Positions 11,234-23,100 of a stretch of 64,000 bases of DNA are shown piece by piece. The notes below the pieces were generated by a model, which saw only the letters and a list, made by a program, of their open reading frames with translations, was not told the origin of the DNA and did no database searches. This DNA is from Diplosphaera chodatii. Taxonomy: Eukaryota; Chlorophyta; Trebouxiophyceae; Prasiolales; Stichococcaceae. The stretch spans positions 1,116,001-1,180,000 of the forward strand of contig JAALGY010000010.1 in NCBI GenBank assembly GCA_032358165.1, read 5' to 3'. A program made the position numbers and the translations under genes. Positions within the stretch are counted from its first letter, which is position 1; each line of letters starts with the position of its first letter.

Positions 11234-14200
11234 TCAGCTCGCGGGGCCGCCAGCCGCCAGCAGGCTCATGTAGCAGGCGTGCAGGCGGCCCGAGTGCTCA
11301 AGTGCGCGGTCCTGCCGCTGCTGCAGCGACGCCCCGCCCCATGAGGCGCCTGTGCAGAAATTTGACAGCTGCTTCACATTCATGCCAGTGCCCCGGCACC
11401 GGGTGCCACGCCTGCTCAGCTCGTGCAGCGGAGCGACATGGGCGAGCGGAACGTATGGAGCACACGCGCACAAGCGGGTGTAAGGTGGTGGCACCTGACT
11501 CTGTGCCAGGCAGCAAGGCGCTTGCGCCGTCTCCGCCGCTGCTGCCGCCGCGCGCGTTCCTGGCGGCAAAGGCGGCTGCCGCCACCAGGCGCACCAGAGC
11601 CGAGGTGCTGCACAGCTCGGCGCCGCTGACCTTAGGGTTTAGGGGATGCACCGCGGGCGGCGCCGCCCTTTCCATCGTCTGCGCCCGCGTTCCTGTGGCT
11701 GCCTGTGGGCCAGCGACCGAGGTGTCCTGGGACTGCACACGCGACCCTGCTGCGCCTGAAGCCTGTTCTGCCTCTGCCAGCGGCGCCTGCAGTCAAATCA
11801 ACACCGGCAGTCAGTCATGCTGTTGCCCGATGACAGCTGACTTCTGCCATCAACCATCAACCAGACATAGGGTACGAGATGCACCAGTCGCAGCAGGTGC
11901 AGTCGGCAGCCAGTACTGTTGCAACCACACGATTGTACGGCAGGACCTGACAAGAGCAGCGTACCAGCAGGGCGGGCAGCCTGTCGAGGCGCAGCAGGGG
12001 GACGGCGGGGCGGACTGCAGGGACCCTGGCCGCTGCAGGGTGGGCTGCCGCCACGATTGGCGACCGGGGAGAGTCGGCCAACGGCGTTGAGCATTGGGAG
12101 GCGCCGCAAGCCGCACGGCTGTGGCTCGCTGCAGGGCTGGCGCCGCCGCTCGTGCTGCAGCTGCCAAAGTCCAGTGCGCGCGCGACGCTGGGCTGCGGCT
12201 CAGCACCTGCCCACCGGATGTGTGCGGCGGCGAGCTTCGCGGACTGCACCTTCTGGCGGTACGCCGAGTCGTTGCTGAAGCGCTGGAAGCCTGCACCGAG
12301 CAGCACGGGAACCGGTCAGGTGGCTGCAGGAGCTGCATCTGCGTGAACATGGCGGCAAGTGCGTGGGGCGCCACGGCACTGCATGCTCGGCCCTCCCGTA
12401 GGGCGAGCGATACGAGGTCGTCTGTGATGATTTGGGTCATCTGTTATGTGTTCGATCACAGGAAAGGCGTGCACCTGTGCCAACATTGTAGTCCTCTGCC
12501 AGAGCCTCTGCGAGCGCCGCCGCGGCCAGGAAGCGAGGGCTGTCGTCGTCCGACAACTCCGCCACGGCAGCGACTCCGCCGCAGCCTCCGGCGCCTGCTG
12601 CAGCTGCAGCCTCACCCTCCCTGTCGCCATGTGCTGCCGCGGCATCCGAAGCGCTGCGCACGGCCTCGGGCTTGCGGGGGGTGGCAGGCCCGGAGCCGGC
12701 TTCGTTGCAGGGTGCCAGAGTGTGCGGGTGGTCGTCTGCCTTGCCGCTGGGCTGCCACCCCAGGGGGGAGTGGATGCGCCCGTTCAGCGCCGGCTGCTTC
12801 CTGCTGCCGAAGCGCAGGCGCAGCGACCCCGCCACCGGCTTCGCCAGCAGCAGCTTCAGGCTGGACGGCGAGTCGAACAGCTCGCGGTCTACGGCGGCCT
12901 GTGGGTCTGGAGTCATGCTGTTCTCTGCTGAGGGCGCCGCTGCAGACACACCCAGCTCTGGCTGAGCGCCGGATTCTAGCTCTGCTGCAGGGACCTCTGG
13001 AGCGGCTGCAGGTGAATCTGCTGGGCGTTGTGCTGCGGGCGTGCTCGGCTGTGAGGCGGGTGCGGGGGCGGCGTCACCGGCTGCCGGCTGCGGCGGCGTG
13101 GTGTCGAGTTCTGCAGCCTGCTGAGGCGGCGCTGCGAGGCTGGTCCCGCGCTTGACGGCTGAGTGGAAGGGCAGCAGAGGCGGCGCCTCAGGTGCGCTGT
13201 CCGGCGGTGTGTCTGGCTGTTGCTCCCGGGGATGGCTGCCAGCATCTGTTGCCCCATCTGCAGGTGCCGCCTCAGCTACAGGTGGCAGCTGCTGTGGGTC
13301 TGCTGCCGCCACAGCGGCAGCCGCGGCGCCATACTGCCGCCGCAGCGGCCCGTCCACACGTGCAGCCAGCAGCGTCTCCAAAGTCTGAATCGCAGCCCGC
13401 TTTGCAGCCTGCGCGGGAGGCGCGCCGCCGTGGCGCCGCTTGGGGCCGGTGGCGCGTGCGACCGCCGCCGGCGCCAGCAGCTGGGCGTTGACCCGCCGCA
13501 GGGCCGCCGGCATGTCGCGCAGCACCCAGGGGTGCGCCAGCAGCGCGGGCACGCTGACTCGGCGGGCGGCGTTGGGCTCCAGCGCCAGCCGCAGCACGTC
13601 CCTGCACTGCTCCGACACCTGCAGAGAGGCGCGCTCGGCGGTCAGCGCGCCGCTTGGGAGCTGTGCTGCCGCCGCAGCATCCGTCTGGTGTGCTGATGCG
13701 CACTCCCCCTGCCTCCGACTGCCGCCTTGCAGGCCTGGCGCGCTTCTGCACCAGCCGCTGCTGTTGCCCTGGACCGAAATCACCCAGCACCTGCTCCACG
13801 TTCGCGAGACAGGCATGTAACTTGCACCCGCCGCGGGCCGCGGCACTCAGTCCACCGTCGTCCGGCGGCGGTCACCTGGCCATGCACGGCGTTGCGGGCG
13901 CCGGTGTTGATGCGCAGCAGCGTGGCGACGGCCTTGGGCTGCGGCGGCAGCGCGGCGTCGGAGGGCCGCGAGAAGGGCGGCCCACCCGCCAGCAGCGCGA
14001 ACAGCACCGCGCCCGCCGACCACACGTCCGCGGCGGCGCGGCTCACCGGCAGCGCGCTGCCCTCGTTGAGCCGGGCCTCGATCACCTGCATCACAGAACC
14101 CGGCCCTGTGTCACAATGCTCGACTTGATGTTCGGATTGTGACAAGCTGCTGGACATGTACAACCTCGAGAGTAGCCTGACGCAGGCTGGTGGTCAGCGT

Positions 14201-16015
14201 GCAGCTTGAAGGACCGTTGCAGGCATGCGAAAGTGAGGCCTTAAAGCTAGCAATCTGCAGCAACATGCACCTCGGGCGCTGAGTAGGAGGGGTCCTGCTC
14301 GGTGCACAGCCAGCTGGCGATGTCGGCGGCGGCGGCGCCGCCGCTGTGGCCGCCGCCGGTGGCCGCCGCCAGCGCCGCGCCGAAGTCGTGCAGCTTGAGC
14401 GCCAGGCTGCAGCCCTCGCCCAGCTGCGGGGCCGCGCCCTGCGGCATGCCCGGCGCGCCGTCCGGGGCGTGCAGCGTCAGGTGCCGTGGGTGCACACTGG
14501 CACGCGCCAGGCCCTGCAGGCGTGCAGATGATGCTGCTGATGTGGGACGGTGCTGGTGCGGGCCTCGTGCACAACATGCTGGTTGCTCGCCCACATGTAT
14601 GGAGGAGAAGCTGATACTGCCACAGGTCCACGCTGCGCAAGGCAGCGACAGGCACCTGGCGGTGGCAGAAGGCGAGGCCGACCACCAGCTGCTGGAACAG
14701 CTGCCGCACGGCCGCCTCAGACGCCGGCGCCCCCTGCAGCATGTGACCAGCAGGCATGAGCGGCTATAGGCAGCACTGTGGCCGGTCAACTGTACCCACA
14801 CTGCTCTGATGCAAGCCTTGACAGCAAAGGCGCTGTCCAATCACGATCACGAACTGCATCAGTGTGGCAATGGTGATGCCGGCCACCCTCCCAGCTGCGC
14901 ACCATGCATGCTGTGGTGTCGATGAGGTCCTGCACAGTGCTGAGGCCCCGGTCGATGACCACCGCCAGCTGCTGCGGCTGCATCTCCACCTCCTGCAGCC
15001 AGCACTCAATGTGCGCCCTTTAGCGCGGTGGGGCTGCATTGCATTGTCGTTTTGAGCGCAGCAACCGCCATTCGCAATGTGGCAGCAAGCTAAGTCGCCC
15101 GCATCCTGCTGCTGCCTGCCGAGTTTCAAGGTCTTCTGAGTTTCTAGAGTGTTTCGAAAACCCGCTCACCCGGAGCTGCAGCAGGTGTGGGTGGCCGCGG
15201 CACAGCGCCTGGCAGCGCAGCGCCCACAGCACCTCGTCCGCAGGGAAGCCCGGCGCCACGTGCAGCAGCTTGGTCTCCTCGGCGGGCGGCGGCGGCGGCG
15301 GCGGCAGCAGCGGTGCCGGCAGCGGCGCTGGGGCTGGGAGCGGCAGCGGCGCTGCGGCAGGCTCGGCTGCAGGGTGGAGCTCAGCTGGCCATGGGAGCGG
15401 GGAACAGGCCTCCTCTGATTCCGACGGCGCCGGTGCAGGATCTGCAGCAGGCTGCAGCGGATCTGCTGCTGCTGTGTCAAGCTGGGCCACAAATGTGGCA
15501 GGCTGCACGCCCTGAGCGTCATGCCGGCAGGCGACGTCAGTAAAGGCAGCGCCCACCCCGGCTAGGTCTTGGGAATCAGGTCTTGGCTGGGTCTGCAGCT
15601 GCAGACTGTCTGGAGACGGAAACCCAATCTGCACCGCGACCTCCAACGCCTCGCGGGGCTTCACCTCGCCAAAGTCCCACGCCGGGCGCTTTGATGTAGC
15701 CGCAGGCTCGCGGGCCTTGGGTGGCGGGCCCTGCCGCGGCACTACCGTTCTTCTCGTTGCAAGCACGGGTGCCGATGCTTTCGCGGGAGTTCCCGCCGGC
15801 CTCCGCTTCGGCGCCTTCGCGGGGTTTGCCTCCGGTGCAGCGGGAGCGGGCTTTCTGCGGAAAAGGGGCGCCCTGGCGGACTGAGCCGTGCGGTGCAAGT
15901 GGTCCTTCGCCGCCCTCGGCTTGGCGCTGCTCTTGAACAGCGACCTGCGGGTGGCCCGCTTCAGCGGCGTCACGCTGCCCTCAAACAGGCGGATGAGTCG
16001 CTTCACACGCCCCAT
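11234..16015 (-). CDS. SnRK2-related pseudokinase with long disordered tail
   Basis: Paralogue of the flanking kinases, probably catalytically dead and acting as a scaffold or regulator. Exon 1 (15170-16015) starts MGRVKRLIRL, is Ala/Pro-rich, and runs through a poly-Pro tract straight into DEVLWALRCQALCRGHPHLL, the alpha-C equivalent. No glycine loop or VAIK block is present. Next come QLAVVIDRGLSTVQDLID (hinge), LFQQLVVGLAFCHRQ, and a catalytic-loop position reading GLARASVHPRHLTLH, where active relatives have GIANRDxKLDNxLL. The catalytic Asp, its Lys and the metal-binding Asn are thus all replaced. DFG (LHDFGAAL) and SYSAPE remain, then DVWSAGAVLFALLAGG and LLAHPWVLRDMPAALRR. A tail of about 350 residues (12437-13510) is Ala/Pro/Ser-rich. 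Downstream exons (DDLVSLALREGRAC, FQRFSNDSAYRQK, TSALVRLVAAAAFAARN, HACYMSLLAAGG) end at 11234. A one-base frame mismatch sits near 12311. The part left of 12437 could be a separate gene. Confidence 0.75.
11632..11644 (+). repeat. Telomere-like word (two overlapping TTTAGGG-type units)
   Basis: TTAGGGTTTAGGG on the + strand lies inside a pseudokinase exon, where the opposite strand codes PLNPK. It matches the plant-type telomere heptamer. Single TAAACCCT/AGGGTTTA words also occur at 16652, 23145 and 40221, and five times in the telomere-Myb gene. Confidence 0.6.
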
Positions 16016-17110
16016 GGCGCTGCCTCAGCGGCGCCTCTGACGGTTTTTGCGAGCTCACGTGGTTTCGATGTGCAGCACGGAATCAGCCGCACCTGAAGCT
16101 GCCACTCCACATTGCAGCGAACCAGACAACCATCGCAACGCCGATATAAGACTTGCACGGAGAATTTTGACTGCGTGCAACTGATGCCTCTGGACGACTT
16201 GTTGTGTCACACAGTACGAGTAAGGGGGTTTATAATGGCCTGAGGGGTGATGTGCGAGGGTTGTTCGCGGCGCTACAGGGTGCCTCATGAGATCGGGGGT
16301 GTTGTGTGTTCCGTCGAAGCAATCGGGTCCGCTTACTGCACCCTGCATGACTGTCATGCATACCTACAGCACATACCACCTACAAAGCTCAGACTCGCCC
16401 GGTCTAATGTGCCTATGCATTGCATGTGCTCGGTCCAAAGGCGAGAAGACAGATCGCACCACCAGTGTACTGTCTAGGATACATGAGAGCATTACCACCC
16501 ACACTGTCAACAATGGATCGCCAGCGAGCTGCTAAATAACGTGAGCACGACGCACAAGACCGCTAGAGTAGGTTTGCTTCCATCCCAAACATTGGCGTAA
16601 CAGACCAACAGAGTAGTGCACGCCAACGCAGTACAACCCTGTACATTGAACAGGGTTTATCCCTCGGTTCGCAGCAGCTGATTGGCTGATGGGCATTGCT
16701 GGTTGTACCGTGAGTGGCAGGTTCCATGTGCATGAGCTGGACGTTGGGTGTCGCAGCTGAATCTATTAACGCGTAGCCATATGGGCTAGCACTAACAAAG
16801 CGATTGGCCCCGCATCATTTGGGTCCCAGGCACCCGTTCTGGTGGCTGAGTGTCTGGGGACTGTCACCCCTGCTGAGCGTCTTCATGCATCAGACGGTCG
16901 TTGACGTGGTGACAGCAAAACACACTTATAGACTACGATCAGACCGTTGCATCGAAGCTGTCAGTTATTGATTTCTGCATGCTTGCCAATATGCAGCGCA
17001 TGGTTTGCAGCCCTACCGCTGCACACATTCAGCGCCAGCAGTCCGGTTCCAAAGGCTGCCAGCTGCTCATGTGGTGTGCCTCGGAGCGCTGAGCGGCGCT
17101 GCGGACCATC
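16016..17110. other. Divergent intergenic region (pseudokinase / mannosidase)
   Basis: About 1.1 kb between two divergent start codons (16015 - and 17111 +), so it should contain both promoters. It is less GC-rich than the coding exons. No exon or RNA gene is recognisable. One telobox word, AGGGTTTA, lies at 16652-16659. Confidence 0.5.
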
Positions 17111-20100
17111 ATGCCGCGGCTGTTTCACAAGGTACATATGCTAGTTGCTGCGCCCCTTCCATTTTGGAGACTGATGCGCGCGCGCATGGATGCATGCCGG
17201 TGTCAAGCAGAAGCAAACGGACGGAACCTGCATCTGGCAGGTTCTCCTGGCGGTGGGGCTGGCCCTGACGGTATGCGCTGCACCGGCATGTGCAACTGCC
17301 GTCAACCAGACCGCCATGAGGTAGGCCAGGCAGGGGTGGCCTGAGCCGAGATAACCTTCCCCTGCGACCTGCGAGGCCCAGACCAGCGCACGTCAGGATG
17401 CCTGTCAGAGGGCTGACATGTGCCTGCGCCAACGTGCAGGGACGAGGCAAGGGACATGTTCATGTTCGGGTTCCGCGGGTACATGCAGCACGCTTTCCCG
17501 CATGACGACCTGCGGCCGCTCAGCTGCCGGGGCCACGACACGCAGGGCGGCTTCGGCAACACGCTGGTCGACGTGCTGGACACCCTGGTGGTGAGCTTAG
17601 TGCATGATTGTGAGCGGCGCGTCCTCAGCTGAGGCCCCTCGGCACTGCGAGGACAGCAGAGGGCTGGGCATACCCACCAGCTGTGCACGTCGACATCCCT
17701 GCTGCAGCTGCATACATTGCAACATGGTTGCACTGTTGCAGCGGTGTCTGCCAGACACTCATCCAGATCCACAGTGCATGCGCATGCACGGCGTGCAGGT
17801 CATGGGTGCGAAGCCAGAGCTGCAGCAGGCGGTGGCGTGGGCGGGCAGCGAGCTCAGCTTCGACATCGACAAGCGGGTGCACGTGTTCGAGCTGACCATC
17901 CGCGCGCTGGGCGGCCTGCTGTCGGCGCACGCGCTGCTGGAGGCGGACCCCAGCCTGGTGCCAGGTGAGCCTATCAATTTCGAGGTCAGGTTTTGATGTC
18001 GTCCGCACCCTGCGCGGCCTGCTGGCGGCGCATGCGCTGATGGTGGCACACCAGAGCCTGGCGCCCAATGCAGTGGGCGCCCTGGTTGTGCTCCTGCGGT
18101 AGCACATCTGTGCAGGGCAGCACCCGCATGCCTCGACGGCAAGCAGCCTGGTGGGCCGGCAAAACGGCATCCGCAAACCTCTGCTTGACAAAGCTGCAGC
18201 ATTTGAGGTGTTGATGAGGGTCATGGGTGCAATCGGCTTGCATTATCTGTGTAGGTTTTTCTGGTCATCCACACGACAGTTCTATCACATGCAGGGTATG
18301 GCGGCGGCCTGCTGCGGGCGGCGGTGGACCTTGCGGACCGCCTGATGCCCGCCTTCGACACCCCGACGCGCATCCCGCTGTCCTGGGTCAACCTGCGGCG
18401 GGTGACAAGCGCTGTCTGATACTGATACCTGTCCGTCTCTGCGACCTGCCCCGCAGCGGCAGCAGGCACAACCCCCTGCTTCACGCCAGTGCTGCAGCAC
18501 CCTGCTGCGCGGGCTAGCACCGTGTTGCACTCTGCTTCGATAGCAGCGGGGGGCGGCGCTGTGGAGGAGTTGCGGTGCTGCGGGCACCAGGGTTGCCGTG
18601 TGGCCGCTGCTGCAGGGGGTGCTGGACGGGGAGCTGCGACAGACGTGCACGGCGTGCGCGACGACGCTGCTGCTGGAGTTCGGGTACCTGTCGCACCTGA
18701 GCGGCGACGCCAGCTACGGCGCAGCGGCGGCGGCGGCGGCGCGGGCAGTCTTCGGCATGCGCTCCCGGCCCCTCGGGTGCACAGTCTGGCGGCGCATCGC
18801 CCTGCTTTCGGTAGCATGGCGCTTCAACGGCAGCTGTGGGCAGGCAAACGGCCTGAGATGGCTGAACAGTGGAAGGGCCTTCTGGTTGGTACAGCACGGA
18901 GTGATTCACCTCAGTCTGCCACCACAGGCTGCCGGGCAACACGCTGGACTGCGATAGCGGCCACTGGGTGCGCCTGGACTCGGGCATCGGCGCCGGCGCC
19001 GACAGCTACTACGAGTACCTGCTCAAGGTGATTTGCAAAACCCCTAGACACCCACCCTGGGCCAGGCACAGAGTCGCAGCACCTTGTGCCGGCTGCGGCT
19101 GCCCCGATGCAGCCGCCAGCGCACCAAAGCCTGCTGCTCCTCGCTGCAAACACTGTTCCTTGAGCTTTGATCAGTGTCCTGCATGCACAGATGCATGGCT
19201 CGCCCTACTGCCTCCAACAGAGCACCCATGAATCTACAGGCGTACCTGCTGTTCGGGGACGAGCAGTTCCTGCGCATGTTTGCGGAGGCGTACGCGTCGG
19301 CGATGGGCACCATGCAGCTGATCGGCGAGTATTCGGCGCTGGGGTGGCTGGTGGACGTGCACGCGGGCAGCGGCCGCATCAGCCGTGTGTGGATCTCCTC
19401 CCTCGCCGCCTTCTGGCCTGGGATGCAGGGTCTCATAGGTGCTCCGAGATTACGTTCGGTTGCCAGACACTTGCCTGTGGCATCGGTGTGCGGAGAAGGC
19501 CCACAGTGACGTCGAATATTCCCACTGTGGCGAGCCACCTTGCATCTGCAGCGCGGTGCTCGCGTCCTGTGGAACGGTGGCAAGACGGCAAAACTATTGC
19601 AAGGCAGCTGGGGAAGCGCTGCCGTTGCCCCCGCGCAGGTGACACCCAATTTGCGGGCATGCAGCATGGCAGCTGGATGCGGGCTTGGCGGCAGTTCGGC
19701 TGGCTGCCGGAGCTGTTTGACATCGCCATCAGCACCCGCCACCCGCTGGAGAAGGTGCTCACCTGAGTGCATTGTCTCTTGGTGCATCTGGATGCCAGGC
19801 AGCACACGACGGTGTTCAGCTCATCCGCACCCACCTCCTGTTCAGTTACATGCAACGATCTTGGTGCAGCCAGCATGTGTGCACATGTTTTGAGACCAAT
19901 GCTGTGCTTCGGGAGGGCCCTCTGGTTGATGGAAGTGGGGTCTGCGGGCGCAGGGCTACCCGCTGCGGCCGGAGCTGGCGGAGAGCACCTTCCTGCTGCA
20001 TGCGGCCACAGGGGACGATGCATATCTGAAGGCTGGCCGCGAGCTGCAGGTGAGCAGCGCCATTGCCGGCTGCAGCTCATGTGTCTGCTACCAAGTGCTC

Positions 20101-23100
20101 TTGGCTGGCAGGTGCAGACAAGACTGTACGAACGATGAGCATCGGTGCACAGTCGACCCCAGCAGTGACAATGCGTGTTCACAGGACACCCTGGCAGAGA
20201 AGAACCGGGGCAAGTGCGGCTATGCCAGCGTCAGCGATGTGGCTTCAGGTTGACTGCAGGACGTGGCCCTGTCCATGCCATTCAGGATGCGCCTGCCACT
20301 CAACTGACTATCATGCGTGATGTGCACCTCGACAATGCGGATAATGTATAACTTTTACTTTCGCATGTTTGATATCAACACAATTCAATAAATGGCAGGT
20401 GTGCTGGAGGACACCATGGAGAGCTTCTTTCTGAGCGAGACGGCCAAGTACCTGTTCCTGCTGGGTGCCAACGCTACAGGGCTGCCTGACTTCTATGTGC
20501 TCACCACCGAGGGCCACCTGCTGCCGCCGCTCCCCGCGTCCGCCGCCGCCGGCGCGGGCGTTGCCGAGGGTGACAGGACATTTCGTGGTGCTCGTTGTTG
20601 TGCCAAAGGCTTCACCACTGCTGTTGCCATGCCAGGATGGCGCTATTCTCATTCTGAGCAGTCCGGCCCGTTGCAGGACTACAGCAGAGGGTGGCCAATG
20701 GCACTGACAGCAGCGCAGGACGCGAGAATGCAGCAAGTGACGCCGCCGGCAACCACAGCAGCAGCAATATCAGCGACGGCAGCAGCAGCAATGGAGACAC
20801 AGCAGAAGTAGATGCAACAGATAAGGCACACACTGCCGCCGCCACCAGCAGCGACGGCAATGACAGCAGCGCCACGGACGCAGCTGCCAACGCGGCGGGT
20901 GGTGTGCCGGATGCGTGCGCGCAGCTGTGCAAGCGGCCGGGGGCTGCGGAGCGGCGGGCGGCGGCTGAGCGGCTGCAGGCGGCGCTGCCGCTGCTGCGGG
21001 CGGCGCCTGACAGCATGGCCCTGCTCAGGTGCCCTCGCTACCTACAAGCACATGCTTGGCAGTATGTCGACAATCAGCCACGACATACCTGCACCTTTGC
21101 TGGGGTCCCTTCATGCTCTGAGTCGGGAATGGGCCTGCTGCATTCGCATGGTCTTGAACAAGTCCTGACACATTTCAGCATGGCAGGCTGCCATCGATCA
21201 CAGCTGTGCACCAAGAGATCCCAGATGTGAATCGCGATCAATGGCCGTCACCGTGCACAGGCAGCGCCGCTGCCGTGCGTGCATTGTCACGCAGCAGACT
21301 GTGGCGTCCTGGCACCCGCCCGGCGTCGGCATGCGGCAGGCGGTCGCATCCGGCACCTGCCCAGCAGACAGGTGTGCGCAAATGCTGCTCCATGTGTCAG
21401 CTTCCGAACACTGCCCTGACTCTGCTATCTGGCGCAGTCCGTGGTGCTGGTAACTCCACATAGTATGTCATGTGAGGGTCTGCAGTTGCAGAGAGTACTG
21501 CAAGTCCAACATTGAAACACAGTTGCCACTTTGGGATTTCTAGCCAACCGTACCGAGTTTTGCCTGACATGTCAAGCAGGCACACGGATCAGCTGCAGCA
21601 CCCCTGGCAGCAGCGGGTGCCGGGCGCGGGGGACGCCCTGGAGGACAGCCCCCGCGTGCAGCGCCAGCTGCTGTGCCGCCTGCACGTGCGCGCACCAAGC
21701 TTTTCAACCTCGAATCACGGACGTCATTCACAACACTGCTGCTGATGACTGCACCTGTGAAGGCCGCCACTGGCTGTGCCGACCTCACATGCCCGTGCAC
21801 CCTGCGCATGCGCCCCTGTGGCCGACTTGACGACACGCGGCACCCCGTGCCCTCACCAAGGGGTATCACCTCTTTACACCCCCTGGCCCCCACAGCAACA
21901 GCGAAACATGCGCGCTGTGCAGGCGGACCCGGCCCGGGGCGCCCAGTGCCGCAGCCTGCACGAGCTGCGCCGCGGCGCGCCGCTCAGCAGCCTGCCGCCC
22001 GACAGCGTCGTCCTGCAGGCAAGCAGAAAATATTTCGCCAGTGCTGTGGCGTCGCAGACAGGATACAGGCGATGGCAGAGAAGAGGGCAACACCTGAGGC
22101 AGGCTGGTGGCCTGATCTTGTCGGCAGAAGCTCTGGCGGTGAAGCTGGCATGTTTGTAGTTTTATACCGTTATTGTACTTGGATGAGGACCAACATAGCA
22201 TGCTATGGCAGGTGGCTAGCCCGGAGGTGCACGAGACAGAGGCGGCCCAGCAGGAGGAGCAGCCTGCAGGGTCGCAGGACGGGCAGCAGGGCGAGGAGAT
22301 GGGCCGCCTGCTGCGCCTGGCGTCTCCTCAGGGCGACGTGCTGCAACAGTACGCCTTTTCCGGCATCTGAATGACTATGCCTCTGGTTGTGATTCCGGAT
22401 TGTGGCACTCCTTGCTGCCCATTCTCATCTTGGCTGCATGCAACATCCAGCGTGTTCTCCAGTGCCTCATGACACCCGCACACACTTTGCTGTGGGCACT
22501 GTCACATGCTGCCCACGCTGCACTAACCCAAGGAGCACACACATACAAGCGGTCCGTTCTTCAGGCATGCGGCTGCGTCAGCCAGCTTTGGGCCCGTGAC
22601 CACGTTCAGCGAGGAGTGCTGGGCGGAGGCCGGCAGCGCCGGCAGTGGCGAGCCAGGGCCGCTGCTGGCAGCCCGTGCCGGCGAGCACTGCTCCATGACA
22701 GGCACGGAAGGCCCTCAGAAATGCTGCATATCAACAGCAGTCAGGCGCTGGTCAGGTGTATTCCTGGTGTGTTGTATCACAATATGCAGATGTGTCGTTG
22801 GCTTCCTGCAATGGAAATGGCTGGCGAAGCCAGGAGCTGGACTTGCCCGTGTCAGCCTTGCATCAGGCGCCGCCTCTCTGTGGTGTCACGGCCCGACGGC
22901 GACATGCCACATTCCTGAGCGGCATACCCATCTTCCGCAGGGACTCTGGCGCTTGCTGAGCCGCGGGATGCGTGCTCGGCGGTGCGGCTGCGGCAGCCGT
23001 CGGCGGACGGCGACGCCCCTGCCGGCCAGCCGGCAGCTGCCGGGCAGCCACGGGAGTTTGTGGCGCTGCTGGACCGGGGCGGCTGCTCCTTTGTGCAAAA

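Noticed and set aside
12094..13155. 353-codon open frame on the + strand
   Set aside because: Opposite the disordered tail of the pseudokinase; no domain, Arg/Ser/Cys-rich composition typical of a GC-rich shadow.
15240..15420. Poly-Pro tract considered as a pherophorin or cell-wall protein
   Set aside because: It reads directly into the kinase-like alpha-C segment in the same exon, with no signal peptide and no pherophorin domain.
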